Shown piece by piece: positions 7,896 to 15,416 of a stretch of DNA of 40,515 bases. The notes beneath the pieces are model-generated. The model had not been told where the DNA came from, did no database searches, and was given only the letters and a program-made list of their open reading frames with translations. This stretch comes from UMGS1933 sp051891435 (GTDB lineage: Bacteria; Bacillota; Clostridia; TANB77; CAG-508): assembly GCA_051891435.1 (NCBI GenBank), contig JBJFFE010000054.1, forward strand, positions 1-40,515. The letters run 5' to 3'. Both the position numbers and the translations under genes were made by a program. Position 1 is the stretch's first letter; every line of letters starts with the position of its first letter.

Positions 7896-9698
7896 ATGAA
7901 AAATGGATTAAAAACATTAGCCATGTGGTTAATAATAGGTATAATATTTATAGTAGTAGTTTCTGCAGTAATGGAAAACTCAGAAACAAAAATGGACTAT
8001 TCAGAATTGCTAGTGGCAATGGGGAATGGCTCAGTAGAAGAAATAGAATTAAATGCTGAAGGAAGTAAGGCATATGTAACTTTAAAAAACTCTAATTTAG
8101 AGAAAGAAGTTAATATTCCAAGTTTGGATAGCTTTATGAATGAAGTAAATGAATATTTAGTAGCAGGTAATATTAGTTTAAAACAAGCTTCAGAATCTAT
8201 TTTTATAACAATATTAGGATTATTATCACCATTTGCAATAGCAATAGTATTCATATTATTCTGGTTATTGTTTATGAACAATCCACAAAATGGTGGGAAT
8301 AAAACAATGTCATTTGGTAAGAGTAGAGCTAGAATGATGGGAACTACAGATAAAACTAAAATAACATTTAAAGATGTTGCAGGTGTAGATGAAGAAAAAG
8401 AAGAGTTACAAGAAATTGTTGAATTTTTAAAATCTCCAAAGAAATTTACTGATATGGGAGCAAGAATTCCAAAAGGTGTTTTACTTGTAGGACACCCAGG
8501 AACAGGTAAAACATTACTTGCAAAAGCAGTAGCAGGAGAAGCGGGAGTACCATTTTTTATAATAAGTGGTTCAGACTTTGTTGAAATGTTTGTTGGTGTT
8601 GGTGCTTCAAGAGTAAGAGATTTATTTGAACAAGCAAAGAAAAACGCACCATGTATAATTTTTATAGATGAAATTGATGCAGTTGGACGCCAAAGAGGAG
8701 CAGGACTTGGTGGAGGACATGATGAAAGAGAACAAACATTAAATCAATTATTAGTTGAAATGGACGGATTTGGAACAAACGAAGGAGTTATAGTACTTGC
8801 TGCAACAAATAGACCAGATGTATTAGATAAAGCACTACTAAGACCAGGAAGATTTGATAGACAAATAGTGGTCCCAGCACCAGATGTAAGAGCAAGAGAA
8901 GAAATATTAGAAGTACATGCTAGAAAGAAAAGATTAGCAGATGATGTAGATTTAAAAATAATTGCTAAAAACACAGCAGGTTTTGCAGGAGCAGACCTAG
9001 AAAATGTATTAAATGAAGCAGCATTACTTGCAGCCAGAAGAGATAAACACGAAATAGGAATGCAAGAAGTAGAAGATGCAATGATAAAAGTAACAATGGG
9101 ACCAGAGAAGAAGAGTAGAGTAAGAAGTGATAAAGAAAATAAATTAACAGCTTACCATGAAGCAGGCCATGCAGTAGTAAGTAAATTCTTACCGACACAA
9201 GACACAGTACATGAAATATCAATTGTTCCAAGAGGAATGGCTGGTGGATACACAATGTATAGACCAGAAGAAGATAAAAATTATATGGCAAAATCTGAAA
9301 TGGAAGAATCTATAGTTTCATTACTAGGAGGTAGAGTCGCAGAAAGCTTAGTATTAGGAGACATTTCAACAGGAGCAAGTAATGATATAGAAAGAGCAAC
9401 AAAAATTGCAAGAGATATGGTAACAAAATATGGTATGAGTGATGCTCTTGGAACAATAACATTTGGCTCGGGTCAAGAAGAAGTATTCTTAGGAAGAGAT
9501 TGGACACAAACAAGAAACTTCAGTGAAGAAACAGCAGCTAAAATAGATATAGAAGTAAAATCAATAATAGACAAAGCATATGTTACTGCAAGAGAGATAC
9601 TATCAAACAATATGGATAAATTACATGCAGTAGCTAGTGTATTATTAGAAAAAGAAAAAATAAGTGGCGAAGAATTTGCTAAAATATTTGAAGAATAA
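7896..9698 (+). CDS. ftsH: ATP-dependent zinc metalloprotease FtsH
   Basis: This membrane-anchored hexameric AAA+ protease degrades misfolded membrane proteins and regulatory proteins. Its 600 residues are standard. It has a membrane segment at about 7-25, an extracytoplasmic stretch, and a second segment at about 104-126. The AAA domain has FKDVAGVDEEKEEL, Walker A GHPGTGKT (199-206), Walker B CIIFIDEIDAVG and RPDVLDKALLRPGRFDRQI. The zinc site is HEAGH (421-425). Walker A has His where the family consensus is Pro (GPPGTGKT). AAGGAG is about 13 nt from the ATG, slightly far. No in-frame CGG. Confidence 0.97.
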   Translation: MKNGLKTLAMWLIIGIIFIVVVSAVMENSETKMDYSELLVAMGNGSVEEIELNAEGSKAYVTLKNSNLEKEVNIPSLDSFMNEVNEYLVAGNISLKQASESIFITILGLLSPFAIAIVFILFWLLFMNNPQNGGNKTMSFGKSRARMMGTTDKTKITFKDVAGVDEEKEELQEIVEFLKSPKKFTDMGARIPKGVLLVGHPGTGKTLLAKAVAGEAGVPFFIISGSDFVEMFVGVGASRVRDLFEQAKKNAPCIIFIDEIDAVGRQRGAGLGGGHDEREQTLNQLLVEMDGFGTNEGVIVLAATNRPDVLDKALLRPGRFDRQIVVPAPDVRAREEILEVHARKKRLADDVDLKIIAKNTAGFAGADLENVLNEAALLAARRDKHEIGMQEVEDAMIKVTMGPEKKSRVRSDKENKLTAYHEAGHAVVSKFLPTQDTVHEISIVPRGMAGGYTMYRPEEDKNYMAKSEMEESIVSLLGGRVAESLVLGDISTGASNDIERATKIARDMVTKYGMSDALGTITFGSGQEEVFLGRDWTQTRNFSEETAAKIDIEVKSIIDKAYVTAREILSNNMDKLHAVASVLLEKEKISGEEFAKIFEE

Positions 9699-9702
9699 TA
9701 AT

Positions 9703-9735
9703 AAAAGGCAATTGATTTATAATCAATTGCCTTTT
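9703..9735. terminator. Bidirectional terminator between ftsH and lon
   Basis: AAAAGGCAATTGAT and ATCAATTGCCTTTT form a perfect hairpin with A/T tracts on both sides, between two convergent genes. Confidence 0.92.
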
Positions 9736-9740
9736 ATACT

Positions 9741-12119
9741 TTATTTTTCTTTCCCGTTTTCATAATATTTCTTTAATTTTTCATAAACTAAGTAATTTAT
9801 TGTACCAGCAGGGAACTTTCCATTTGCATTTTTCTTTCCAGCAGGAACTCCTGTTAATATTTCTATCCCTTCATCAATTGTAGAAACAGCATATATATGG
9901 AATTTACCTTCTTTTACAGCATTTATTATTTCATCTGATAAATGTAAATTTTTCACATTTTGAATTGGAATTATAACACCTTGTTCATAGTTTAGTCCTT
10001 TTGTTTTACAAGTATTGTAAAAACCTTCTATTTTTTCATTTACTCCACCTATTGGTTGAATGAACCCTTTTTGATTTACAGAACCAGTTACAGCAATAGA
10101 TTGATTAATTGGTATTCCAGAAAGGCTAGATAGTATCGCATAAGCCTCTGTACTAGAAGCACTATCTCCATCTACACCATTGTATAATTGTTCAAAACAT
10201 AAACTTGCTGTAAGTGAAAGAGGGAAGTCTTGTGCAAATTTTTCACCTAAATATCCAGAAAGTATTAAAACTCCCTTAGAATGTGAAGGACCAGAAATTT
10301 CTACTTCTCTTTCTATATTTACAATTCCTGTTTTTCCCATATAAGTATTAGCAGTAATTCTTGAAGGCTTTCCAAAAGTATAATCTCCGATAGTCATAAC
10401 AGTTAATCCATTTATAACACCAACCTCATAGCCTTCTGTATTAATTAGTAATGTATTATCTTGTATCATTTCAGAATATTTCGCATCATATTTTTTTATT
10501 CTATCTATTCTTTCAGCTAAAGTTTTTTCAACAAATTCTTTAGTAACTACTTTTTTGCGTGCAAGTTTTGCCCAAGTAGAGCTTTCTGCAATAATTTCTC
10601 CAATTTCAGAAAAATGTGTAGAAAGCTTTTCTTTATCTTCTGTAATTCTAGAAGTAAATTCTACAACCTTAGCCATTGCTTCTTTATCTAAAGGCAAATA
10701 ACCTTCTCTTTCTGAGTAGTTATGCACAAATTTCGCAAGTTTGTTTATATTTTCTTCTGTTCTAGGAGCATCTTCTTCAAATTCTGCTTTTATTTTAAAT
10801 AGTTTTCTAAAATCTGGGTCTAGTGCAAGCAAAGTATGATAAATATTAGAATCACCTAAAAGAAGAACTTTAACATTTAAAGGAATTGGTTCTGGTTTTA
10901 AAGAAATCATAACCATGTAAGAACGTTGCTCTACGTTATTTTCTATAGAAAGTTCTTTTACTAGAAGAGCTTTTTTTAAAGTATCGTAGCATACTTGGTT
11001 TGCTAATAAATCTTGTGCTTGAAGTATAATATACCCACCATTAGCCTTATGCAAAAGACCAGGTTTAAGCATAGTAAAATCTGTTTTTAGCATACCGTAT
11101 TGATTTTCATATTCTAATTTTCCAAATAAATTATGATACATATAGTTTGTATCCATAATTACAGGAGCACCTTCTAAGTTACTATTATCAACAAATAAGT
11201 TGACTCTGTAATTAAGCCAAGGTTTAACAGATTCTGGTTTTGGGTTTTGTGGTGTAGGTTGAATTTCTTCTTCTTTTATAAAATAATTAAGATTTTTTAA
11301 TATATCTTTTTTTACATCATCTAAAAATGTTACTATTTTTCTATATTTTTTATAAGTGGCACGAATTGGGTTAATATAAGCATTTATAGTAAGTAAGGCT
11401 ATATTTGCTTGCCAGTCATCAATTTTTTTGTCTGCTTCTTTTTCAATTAATTTTATTTGACCAATTGCTTGGACAATATATTCTTGAACAATATTAGATT
11501 TTTCTTCAAAATCTTTTTTTATGTCTTCATCTAAATTTTCAAATTCATCTTCTTCAATAACTTTTCCATCTAAAACAGGCATCATATAAATTCCATTTTG
11601 TGCGGATTTAACCTGAAAACCAAATTTTAGACATTGTTTATTTAAATTATTAAGAAGTTTATCTTTTTTCTCATCAAAACTATGACGTATAAGATTTTTT
11701 TCTTTTTCAAAATCTTCGTTACTAAAAGTTTTGTGTAAATATTTTCTAATATCTACTATAAAAGAATCCATACAATCTTTAAATTCTTTACCAGCTCCAG
11801 CAGATAATGATACAGCAATAGGTTCATTGGGATCATTAAAGTTATAAATATAGCACCAGTCGTCAGGAGTTTTCTTTTTTGATGCAAGTTCTGTTACATA
11901 TTTTTTTGTATACATTGTTTTTCCAACTCCTGCAGGACCTTCAAGGTACAAATTATATCCTTTAGAATTTATGCTAAGACCAAATTCAAGTGCTTTTATA
12001 CCTCTTTCTTGACCATATACTAGGTCATTATCAGTAATTTCTGCTGTAGTTTCAAAATTAAACATATTAGGATTACATACATTCTTTAGTTCTTTATAAT
12101 TTAATTCATTTTTTCTCAT
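9741..12119 (-). CDS. Lon-family ATP-dependent serine protease (LonB-like)
   Basis: This AAA+ protease is of the COG1067 Lon branch rather than classical LonA: there is no N-terminal LON domain and a long insertion sits inside the ATPase module. Walker A GPAGVGKT is at residues 61-68. A charged helical insertion covers about 150-300. The protease domain near the C-terminus has the dyad Ser653 in DGDSASSTE and Lys696 in GGVNEKIEGF. The spacing of 43 matches the Ser/Lys spacing of E. coli Lon. GGAGGG precedes the ATG. It lies 15 nt downstream of rimI and is probably cotranscribed with the rimI-tsaB genes. Confidence 0.93.
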   Translation of the reverse strand: MRKNELNYKELKNVCNPNMFNFETTAEITDNDLVYGQERGIKALEFGLSINSKGYNLYLEGPAGVGKTMYTKKYVTELASKKKTPDDWCYIYNFNDPNEPIAVSLSAGAGKEFKDCMDSFIVDIRKYLHKTFSNEDFEKEKNLIRHSFDEKKDKLLNNLNKQCLKFGFQVKSAQNGIYMMPVLDGKVIEEDEFENLDEDIKKDFEEKSNIVQEYIVQAIGQIKLIEKEADKKIDDWQANIALLTINAYINPIRATYKKYRKIVTFLDDVKKDILKNLNYFIKEEEIQPTPQNPKPESVKPWLNYRVNLFVDNSNLEGAPVIMDTNYMYHNLFGKLEYENQYGMLKTDFTMLKPGLLHKANGGYIILQAQDLLANQVCYDTLKKALLVKELSIENNVEQRSYMVMISLKPEPIPLNVKVLLLGDSNIYHTLLALDPDFRKLFKIKAEFEEDAPRTEENINKLAKFVHNYSEREGYLPLDKEAMAKVVEFTSRITEDKEKLSTHFSEIGEIIAESSTWAKLARKKVVTKEFVEKTLAERIDRIKKYDAKYSEMIQDNTLLINTEGYEVGVINGLTVMTIGDYTFGKPSRITANTYMGKTGIVNIEREVEISGPSHSKGVLILSGYLGEKFAQDFPLSLTASLCFEQLYNGVDGDSASSTEAYAILSSLSGIPINQSIAVTGSVNQKGFIQPIGGVNEKIEGFYNTCKTKGLNYEQGVIIPIQNVKNLHLSDEIINAVKEGKFHIYAVSTIDEGIEILTGVPAGKKNANGKFPAGTINYLVYEKLKKYYENGKEK

Positions 12120-12134
12120 TTGTTTCCCTCCAAA

Positions 12135-12578
12135 TTAATTTATTTTTAAATTCATAATAATTGCATTATCTGTATTATTATAATATCTTTTCCTTAAACC
12201 ACATTTCCTAAAGCCATTTTTTTCATAAAGTTTAATTGCAGATATATTATTTTCGTTAACTTCTAAAATAATTTCTGTCTTTTTGTTTTCTTTAGCTAAA
12301 GAAATAAGCCTATTTAATAAAATATTTCCAATGCCATTTTTTCTATAATCTTTCTTTACAACAATATTGGTTATTTCCATTTGATCTATAGTATCTATCA
12401 TACCAGCAAAACCAACAATTTTATTTCCTAATTTTGCCATTATATATGTAGAAAAAGGATTTTGTAATTCTGATTTTAAAATATTTTCATTCCAGAAATC
12501 ATCAAAATCAGAAATAAGTATATCAGAAAGAGCATTAAAATCAGAAAGAGTCATTTTAGCAATAATTAATTCATTCAT
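12135..12578 (-). CDS. rimI: Ribosomal protein S18 alanine N-acetyltransferase RimI
   Basis: This GNAT-family acetyltransferase is predicted to modify the N-terminus of S18. The 147 residues show ITNIVVKKDYRKNGIGNILL, the acetyl-CoA loop, then ILEVNENNISAIKLYEKNGF and the C-terminal RKRYYNNTDNAIIM typical of RimI. Its ATG overlaps the tsaB stop codon (ATGA at 12575-12578) when tsaB is read with four-base CGGN units. This coupling supports the reconstructed tsaB end. The tsaE-tsaB-rimI order is standard in Firmicutes. Confidence 0.93.
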   Translation of the reverse strand: MNELIIAKMTLSDFNALSDILISDFDDFWNENILKSELQNPFSTYIMAKLGNKIVGFAGMIDTIDQMEITNIVVKKDYRKNGIGNILLNRLISLAKENKKTEIILEVNENNISAIKLYEKNGFRKCGLRKRYYNNTDNAIIMNLKIN

Positions 12579-13230
12579 TTTAGCTCCTTCATCCTTTCAG
12601 CTTGTGATTTTCTTAAATACATTGGTACTATTGAATCTGCTGTTTCTGAAATTCCTTTTTTGAATTTATTATACGCACAAATACCCACATTTGCTGCGTG
12701 AATGTTGTTATCGTTCATAACAGAACCGTGTTAATAGTTTTTCATGTAAAGTAGCTCCATCTCCAACAAAAGTAATTGGAGTATTTTGGGGCAAAGCTTT
12801 TATAATTGTGTTTATATCATCAGCCATATAGTTATTAATTAATTGATGATTAGTATCAAAAATACCACAATACACTTGATTATTTCTAGCATCTATTAAA
12901 GAACATATTGTATTCGAATTCGCATTGTAACTTAAAGTTTCTAAAGAAGTACATGATACTACTGGTATTTGGTTTACTTCTGCAATTGCTTTTGTTGTAG
13001 CAATTCCAATACGTATACCAGTGAAAGAACCGAGGTCCCACATCACATGCAATTAAATCTAATTCAGAAACTTTGTTATCTGTAGATTTAAATAATTCAT
13101 CTATTAAAGGTAGTAGATTTTCAGAATGAGTTTTTAGATTATCTATATTTAATTCTTTTATTGGTTTATCATCTTCTAATAATGCTACTGAGCATATTTT
13201 ACTAGATGTAGATATTGCTAATACTAACAT
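12575..13230 (-). CDS. tsaB: TsaB, tRNA t6A synthesis protein, with two CGGN (+1) sites
   Basis: TsaB is an ASKHA-fold partner of TsaD, TsaE and TsaC in making t6A37 on tRNAs that read ANN codons. The start at 13230 follows AAGGAG. In triplets the frame breaks twice. At 13029-13032 the DNA reads GGA CCT CGGT TCT, and dropping the C gives the universal DVGPGSFTGIRIG motif. At 12725-12728 it reads TTA ACA CGGT TCT, and the same rule continues into GSVMNDNNIHAANVG and ends YLRKSQAERMKELK, a typical TsaB tail. The result is 217 residues, the usual length, with a stop overlapping the rimI start. It could be read as a double-frameshift pseudogene, but both lesions are identical in kind and the protein is essential in most bacteria. 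Confidence 0.88.
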
Positions 13231-13274
13231 TTCTTCTCCTTCTCTCACGAATATAGTAAATTAATTTTAGTACT

Positions 13275-13424
13275 AAAGTAGCCCAACGCAGGGGCTTATA
13301 TATTTTATTTTTGGAGCGACTCCGGGGTGACCGCCGTAGAAAATGTTTGAGCGAAGCGAATTACATTTTCTAGGATGGGGCAGCGATAAAAATACAAATA
13401 TATAACCCCGACGAGATTGGGCGG
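13275..13424. repeat. 150-bp structured dispersed repeat, copy 2
   Basis: Second copy of the element at 100-250, same orientation, placed between tsaE and tsaB. Outer arms (GGGGCTTATATATTTTATTTTT against AAAAATACAAATATATAACCCC) still pair, with one bulge and one insertion. The inner TAGAAAATGT/ACATTTTCTA hairpin is identical to copy 1. It separates two genes that are usually tightly linked. Confidence 0.78.
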
Positions 13425-13430
13425 AAATTG

Positions 13431-13854
13431 TTAACGCTTATCTATTTTTATATGCCTTACATATTCTTTATTTTCATCTTTTAATATTTCGATTCTTATA
13501 CATTCTTTTGGTAAAGCATCTAAAATTAATTCTCCCCATTCTATTATGCAAATCCCTTTTTCAAAATATTCTGGACCACCGATTGCATAAAATTCATCTA
13601 TATCTGCTAATCTATAAACATCAAAATGATAGATATTTATATCGTCATTTGAATATTCATTTACAATAGTAAAGGTAGGGCTTGAAATTTCACCTTGTAA
13701 ATCCCAAAAAGATAAGAAACCTTCTGTAAATTTAGTTTTACCAGCACCTAAATCTCCGAGAAAGAACAACGATGTCTCCAACAGATAATTTAGAAGCTAA
13801 TTTATATGCAATTTTTTTTGTTTCTTCTTCACTTTTTGAAATTAATTCATACAT
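13431..13854 (-). CDS. tsaE: TsaE, tRNA t6A synthesis ATPase, with one CGGN (+1) site
   Basis: TsaE is the ATPase that drives turnover of the TsaBD complex in t6A synthesis. From ATG 13854 (weak site GGTGGAAA) the frame runs MYELISKSEEETKKIAYKL to GDIVVLS. It then meets CGGA at 13755-13758 (TCT CGGA GAT). Reading CGGA as one Gly gives SGDLGAGKTKFTEGF, the family P-loop, then SSPTFTIVNEY, HFDVYRL and ICIIEWGE. The total is 140 residues, close to the usual 140-155. In triplets only a 116-residue piece lacking its N-terminus is open. There is no other lesion. Confidence 0.88.
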
Positions 13855-13938
13855 ATTTTCCACCATGCTTATTTTATATTAGAACACAAAATTTGTAAAT
13901 AATAAAAGAGAAAAAATTAAAAATTTTTTAAAAAAGTG

Positions 13939-13967
13939 TTGACAAAACAAATTCCATAGTTTATAAT
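13939..13967 (+). promoter_or_regulatory. Perfect sigma-A promoter of tRNA-Gly(UCC)
   Basis: TTGACA (13939-13944), a 17-nt spacer and TATAAT (13962-13967), both full consensus, 22 nt before the tRNA. Confidence 0.9.
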
Positions 13968-13988
13968 TTATAAACGTAGCAAGGAGAT

Positions 13989-14062
13989 GCAGGTGTAGTT
14001 CAATGGTAGAACCCCAGCCTTCCAAGCTGGCTACGTGGGTTCGATTCCCACTACCTGCTCCA
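13989..14062 (+). tRNA. tRNA-Gly(UCC), conventional
   Basis: A 74-nt tRNA with CCA encoded. Acceptor GCAGGTG pairs with TACCTGC. The anticodon arm CCAGC-CTTCCAA-GCTGG is perfectly paired with a 7-nt loop, anticodon TCC and A37. T-arm GTGGG-TTCGATT-CCCAC, discriminator T. It provides ordinary reading of GGA and wobble reading of other GGN codons, so the second, odd tRNA-Gly at 14780 need not do this job. Confidence 0.97.
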
Positions 14063-14063
14063 C

Positions 14064-14097
14064 AAAAAACGTCAAATTATAATTTGACGTTTTTTTT
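14064..14097 (+). terminator. Terminator of the tRNA-Gly transcript
   Basis: AAAAAACGTCAAATT/AATTTGACGTTTTTT hairpin followed by a T run, immediately after the tRNA CCA end. It may also end the convergent Nudix transcript. Confidence 0.92.
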
Positions 14098-14108
14098 ATA
14101 TAATAACT

Positions 14109-14636
14109 TTAAGATAGAATTTCTTGCATTTTATTAATTAAATCTGGAATATAATCATGCTTTTGTAATTCATTATTATTACCATAATACATATCTTTAA
14201 ATTCTTCAATAGTTATATATTTAATATCCATTACTTCTTCTTCGTTAATGACAATATCTTCTAATCTTATATCTTTAACTAACAAATAAACATGCCAGAA
14301 ATACTTATAGTAATTATTGTCATATTTGGCTGAAAATAGTTTCCTAATATCATCTTTTTCAGTAAGTGTAATACCTATTTCTTCGGAAGTCTCTCTAATA
14401 AGTGCTTGAATTTCACTTTCTCCAAAACGAATATGTCCACCTACAGATAAGTCCCATTTTCCTTTGGCAGATTCTTTATAAAAAGATCTTTGTTGTATTA
14501 AAATTTTTTTATTTGCTGGGTTTATAATCCATAAATGTATTACAGATAAAAAATCTCCGTTTATTCTAGCTTGAGCTTTTTCTTTGCCGACATTCTTTTT
14601 GTTTCCTAAAGAATCAAAAGTTTCTAATAATTCCAT
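14109..14636 (-). CDS. Nudix hydrolase (isopentenyl-diphosphate isomerase-like subgroup)
   Basis: Nudix enzymes hydrolyse nucleoside-diphosphate-linked or similar diphosphate substrates. The Nudix box GGHIRFGESEIQALIRETSE followed by EIGI occupies residues 67-90 and fits Gx5Ex7REUXEEXGU fully. The N-terminal MELLETFDSLGNKK and the LSVIHLWIINPANKKILIQQR strand resemble the YfcD/Idi-like subgroup, so the true substrate is uncertain. At 175 residues it is intact, with no in-frame CGG. It is convergent with the tRNA-Gly gene. Confidence 0.88.
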   Translation of the reverse strand: MELLETFDSLGNKKNVGKEKAQARINGDFLSVIHLWIINPANKKILIQQRSFYKESAKGKWDLSVGGHIRFGESEIQALIRETSEEIGITLTEKDDIRKLFSAKYDNNYYKYFWHVYLLVKDIRLEDIVINEEEVMDIKYITIEEFKDMYYGNNNELQKHDYIPDLINKMQEILS

Positions 14637-14779
14637 AAATACCCCTTCAAATCATATTTATTATAATACAACTGATAAAATTTTACTATATTTTTACTTA
14701 AATAATTTTATAAGATATAACTTTTTACCTTAGTCTTTACTTTTTATCAAATTTATATTAAAATATATAATATGCAATC

Positions 14780-14853
<74 letters not shown>

Positions 14854-14939
14854 CAATGCGTTTTCGTCGAACCATTTAAAAGTATTGCAACAAGTGGGTT
14901 TAAAGAAAACCAAAAAGTGAATATCATTTCACAATATAT

Positions 14940-14967
14940 AAGTCGATTTAAGTATCGGCTTATTTTT
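14940..14967 (+). terminator. Probable terminator after the second tRNA-Gly
   Basis: AAGTCGA and TCGGCTT pair (one G-U) around TTTAAGTA and are followed by ATTTTTTGC, about 90 nt after the tRNA. The stretch between the tRNA and this hairpin has no gene I can support. Confidence 0.6.
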
Positions 14968-15030
14968 TGCTTTTTGGAAATAAAAGTAAATAATAGCCTC
15001 AAAATATTGAAAAAAGGAGGTTTTTGTGAT

Positions 15031-15303
15031 ATGATATCTACAGTTAAAAGAGAAATAGCAATAGAAAAAGAATTACGTTCTAAGATTGAATGGGCTTGCA
15101 CTTTTAGTAATTGTGAACCAAAGATAAAGAATGGTAATTTGAGAATGGTTGAAAAAACTAATATTGCTTATGTAGAGCCACATACTGTTCTTATTAAGAA
15201 TAAGCTGTATTTATTCTTTAATGAACACGAGTATTTTTACATAGGCAATTTAGCCAATAAATACCCACTCTCAAAATTAAGAGATTTTATCAGTGGTAAC
15301 TAA
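15031..15303 (+). CDS. Small protein of unknown function before the serine recombinase
   Basis: The ATG at 15031 follows AAAGGAGG and gives 90 residues starting MISTVKREIAIEKELRSKIE. A longer open frame upstream runs through the tRNA and is not a gene. The sequence is hydrophilic with one Cys pair (CTFSNC) and NLANKYPLSKLRDF near the end. I do not recognise it. Its position between the tRNA and the recombinase, with a terminator after it, suggests it belongs to the mobile element. Confidence 0.65.
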   Translation: MISTVKREIAIEKELRSKIEWACTFSNCEPKIKNGNLRMVEKTNIAYVEPHTVLIKNKLYLFFNEHEYFYIGNLANKYPLSKLRDFISGN

Positions 15304-15361
15304 TACTAGAAGTTTTCTTTTTATCAGCAAGTATAACAGGTGAATAATAAGATGAATTTTT

Positions 15362-15397
15362 AAGTGTTAGTTAGCAAAGGCTTTCTGACACTTTTTT
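15362..15397 (+). terminator. Hairpin with T-run before the recombinase
   Basis: AAGTGTTAG/CTGACACTT stem followed by TTTTTT, directly upstream of the AGGAGG of the recombinase. It could be a terminator or an attenuator in the recombinase leader. Confidence 0.65.
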
Positions 15398-15416
15398 GTA
15401 TTTTTAGGAGGTTCAA

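Noticed and set aside
12575..13854. tsaB and tsaE as ordinary frameshifted pseudogenes
   Set aside because: All three breaks are the same C-before-GGN insertion, coding quality is kept on both sides, final lengths and motifs are normal, and the genes are usually essential. Random decay would give varied lesions.
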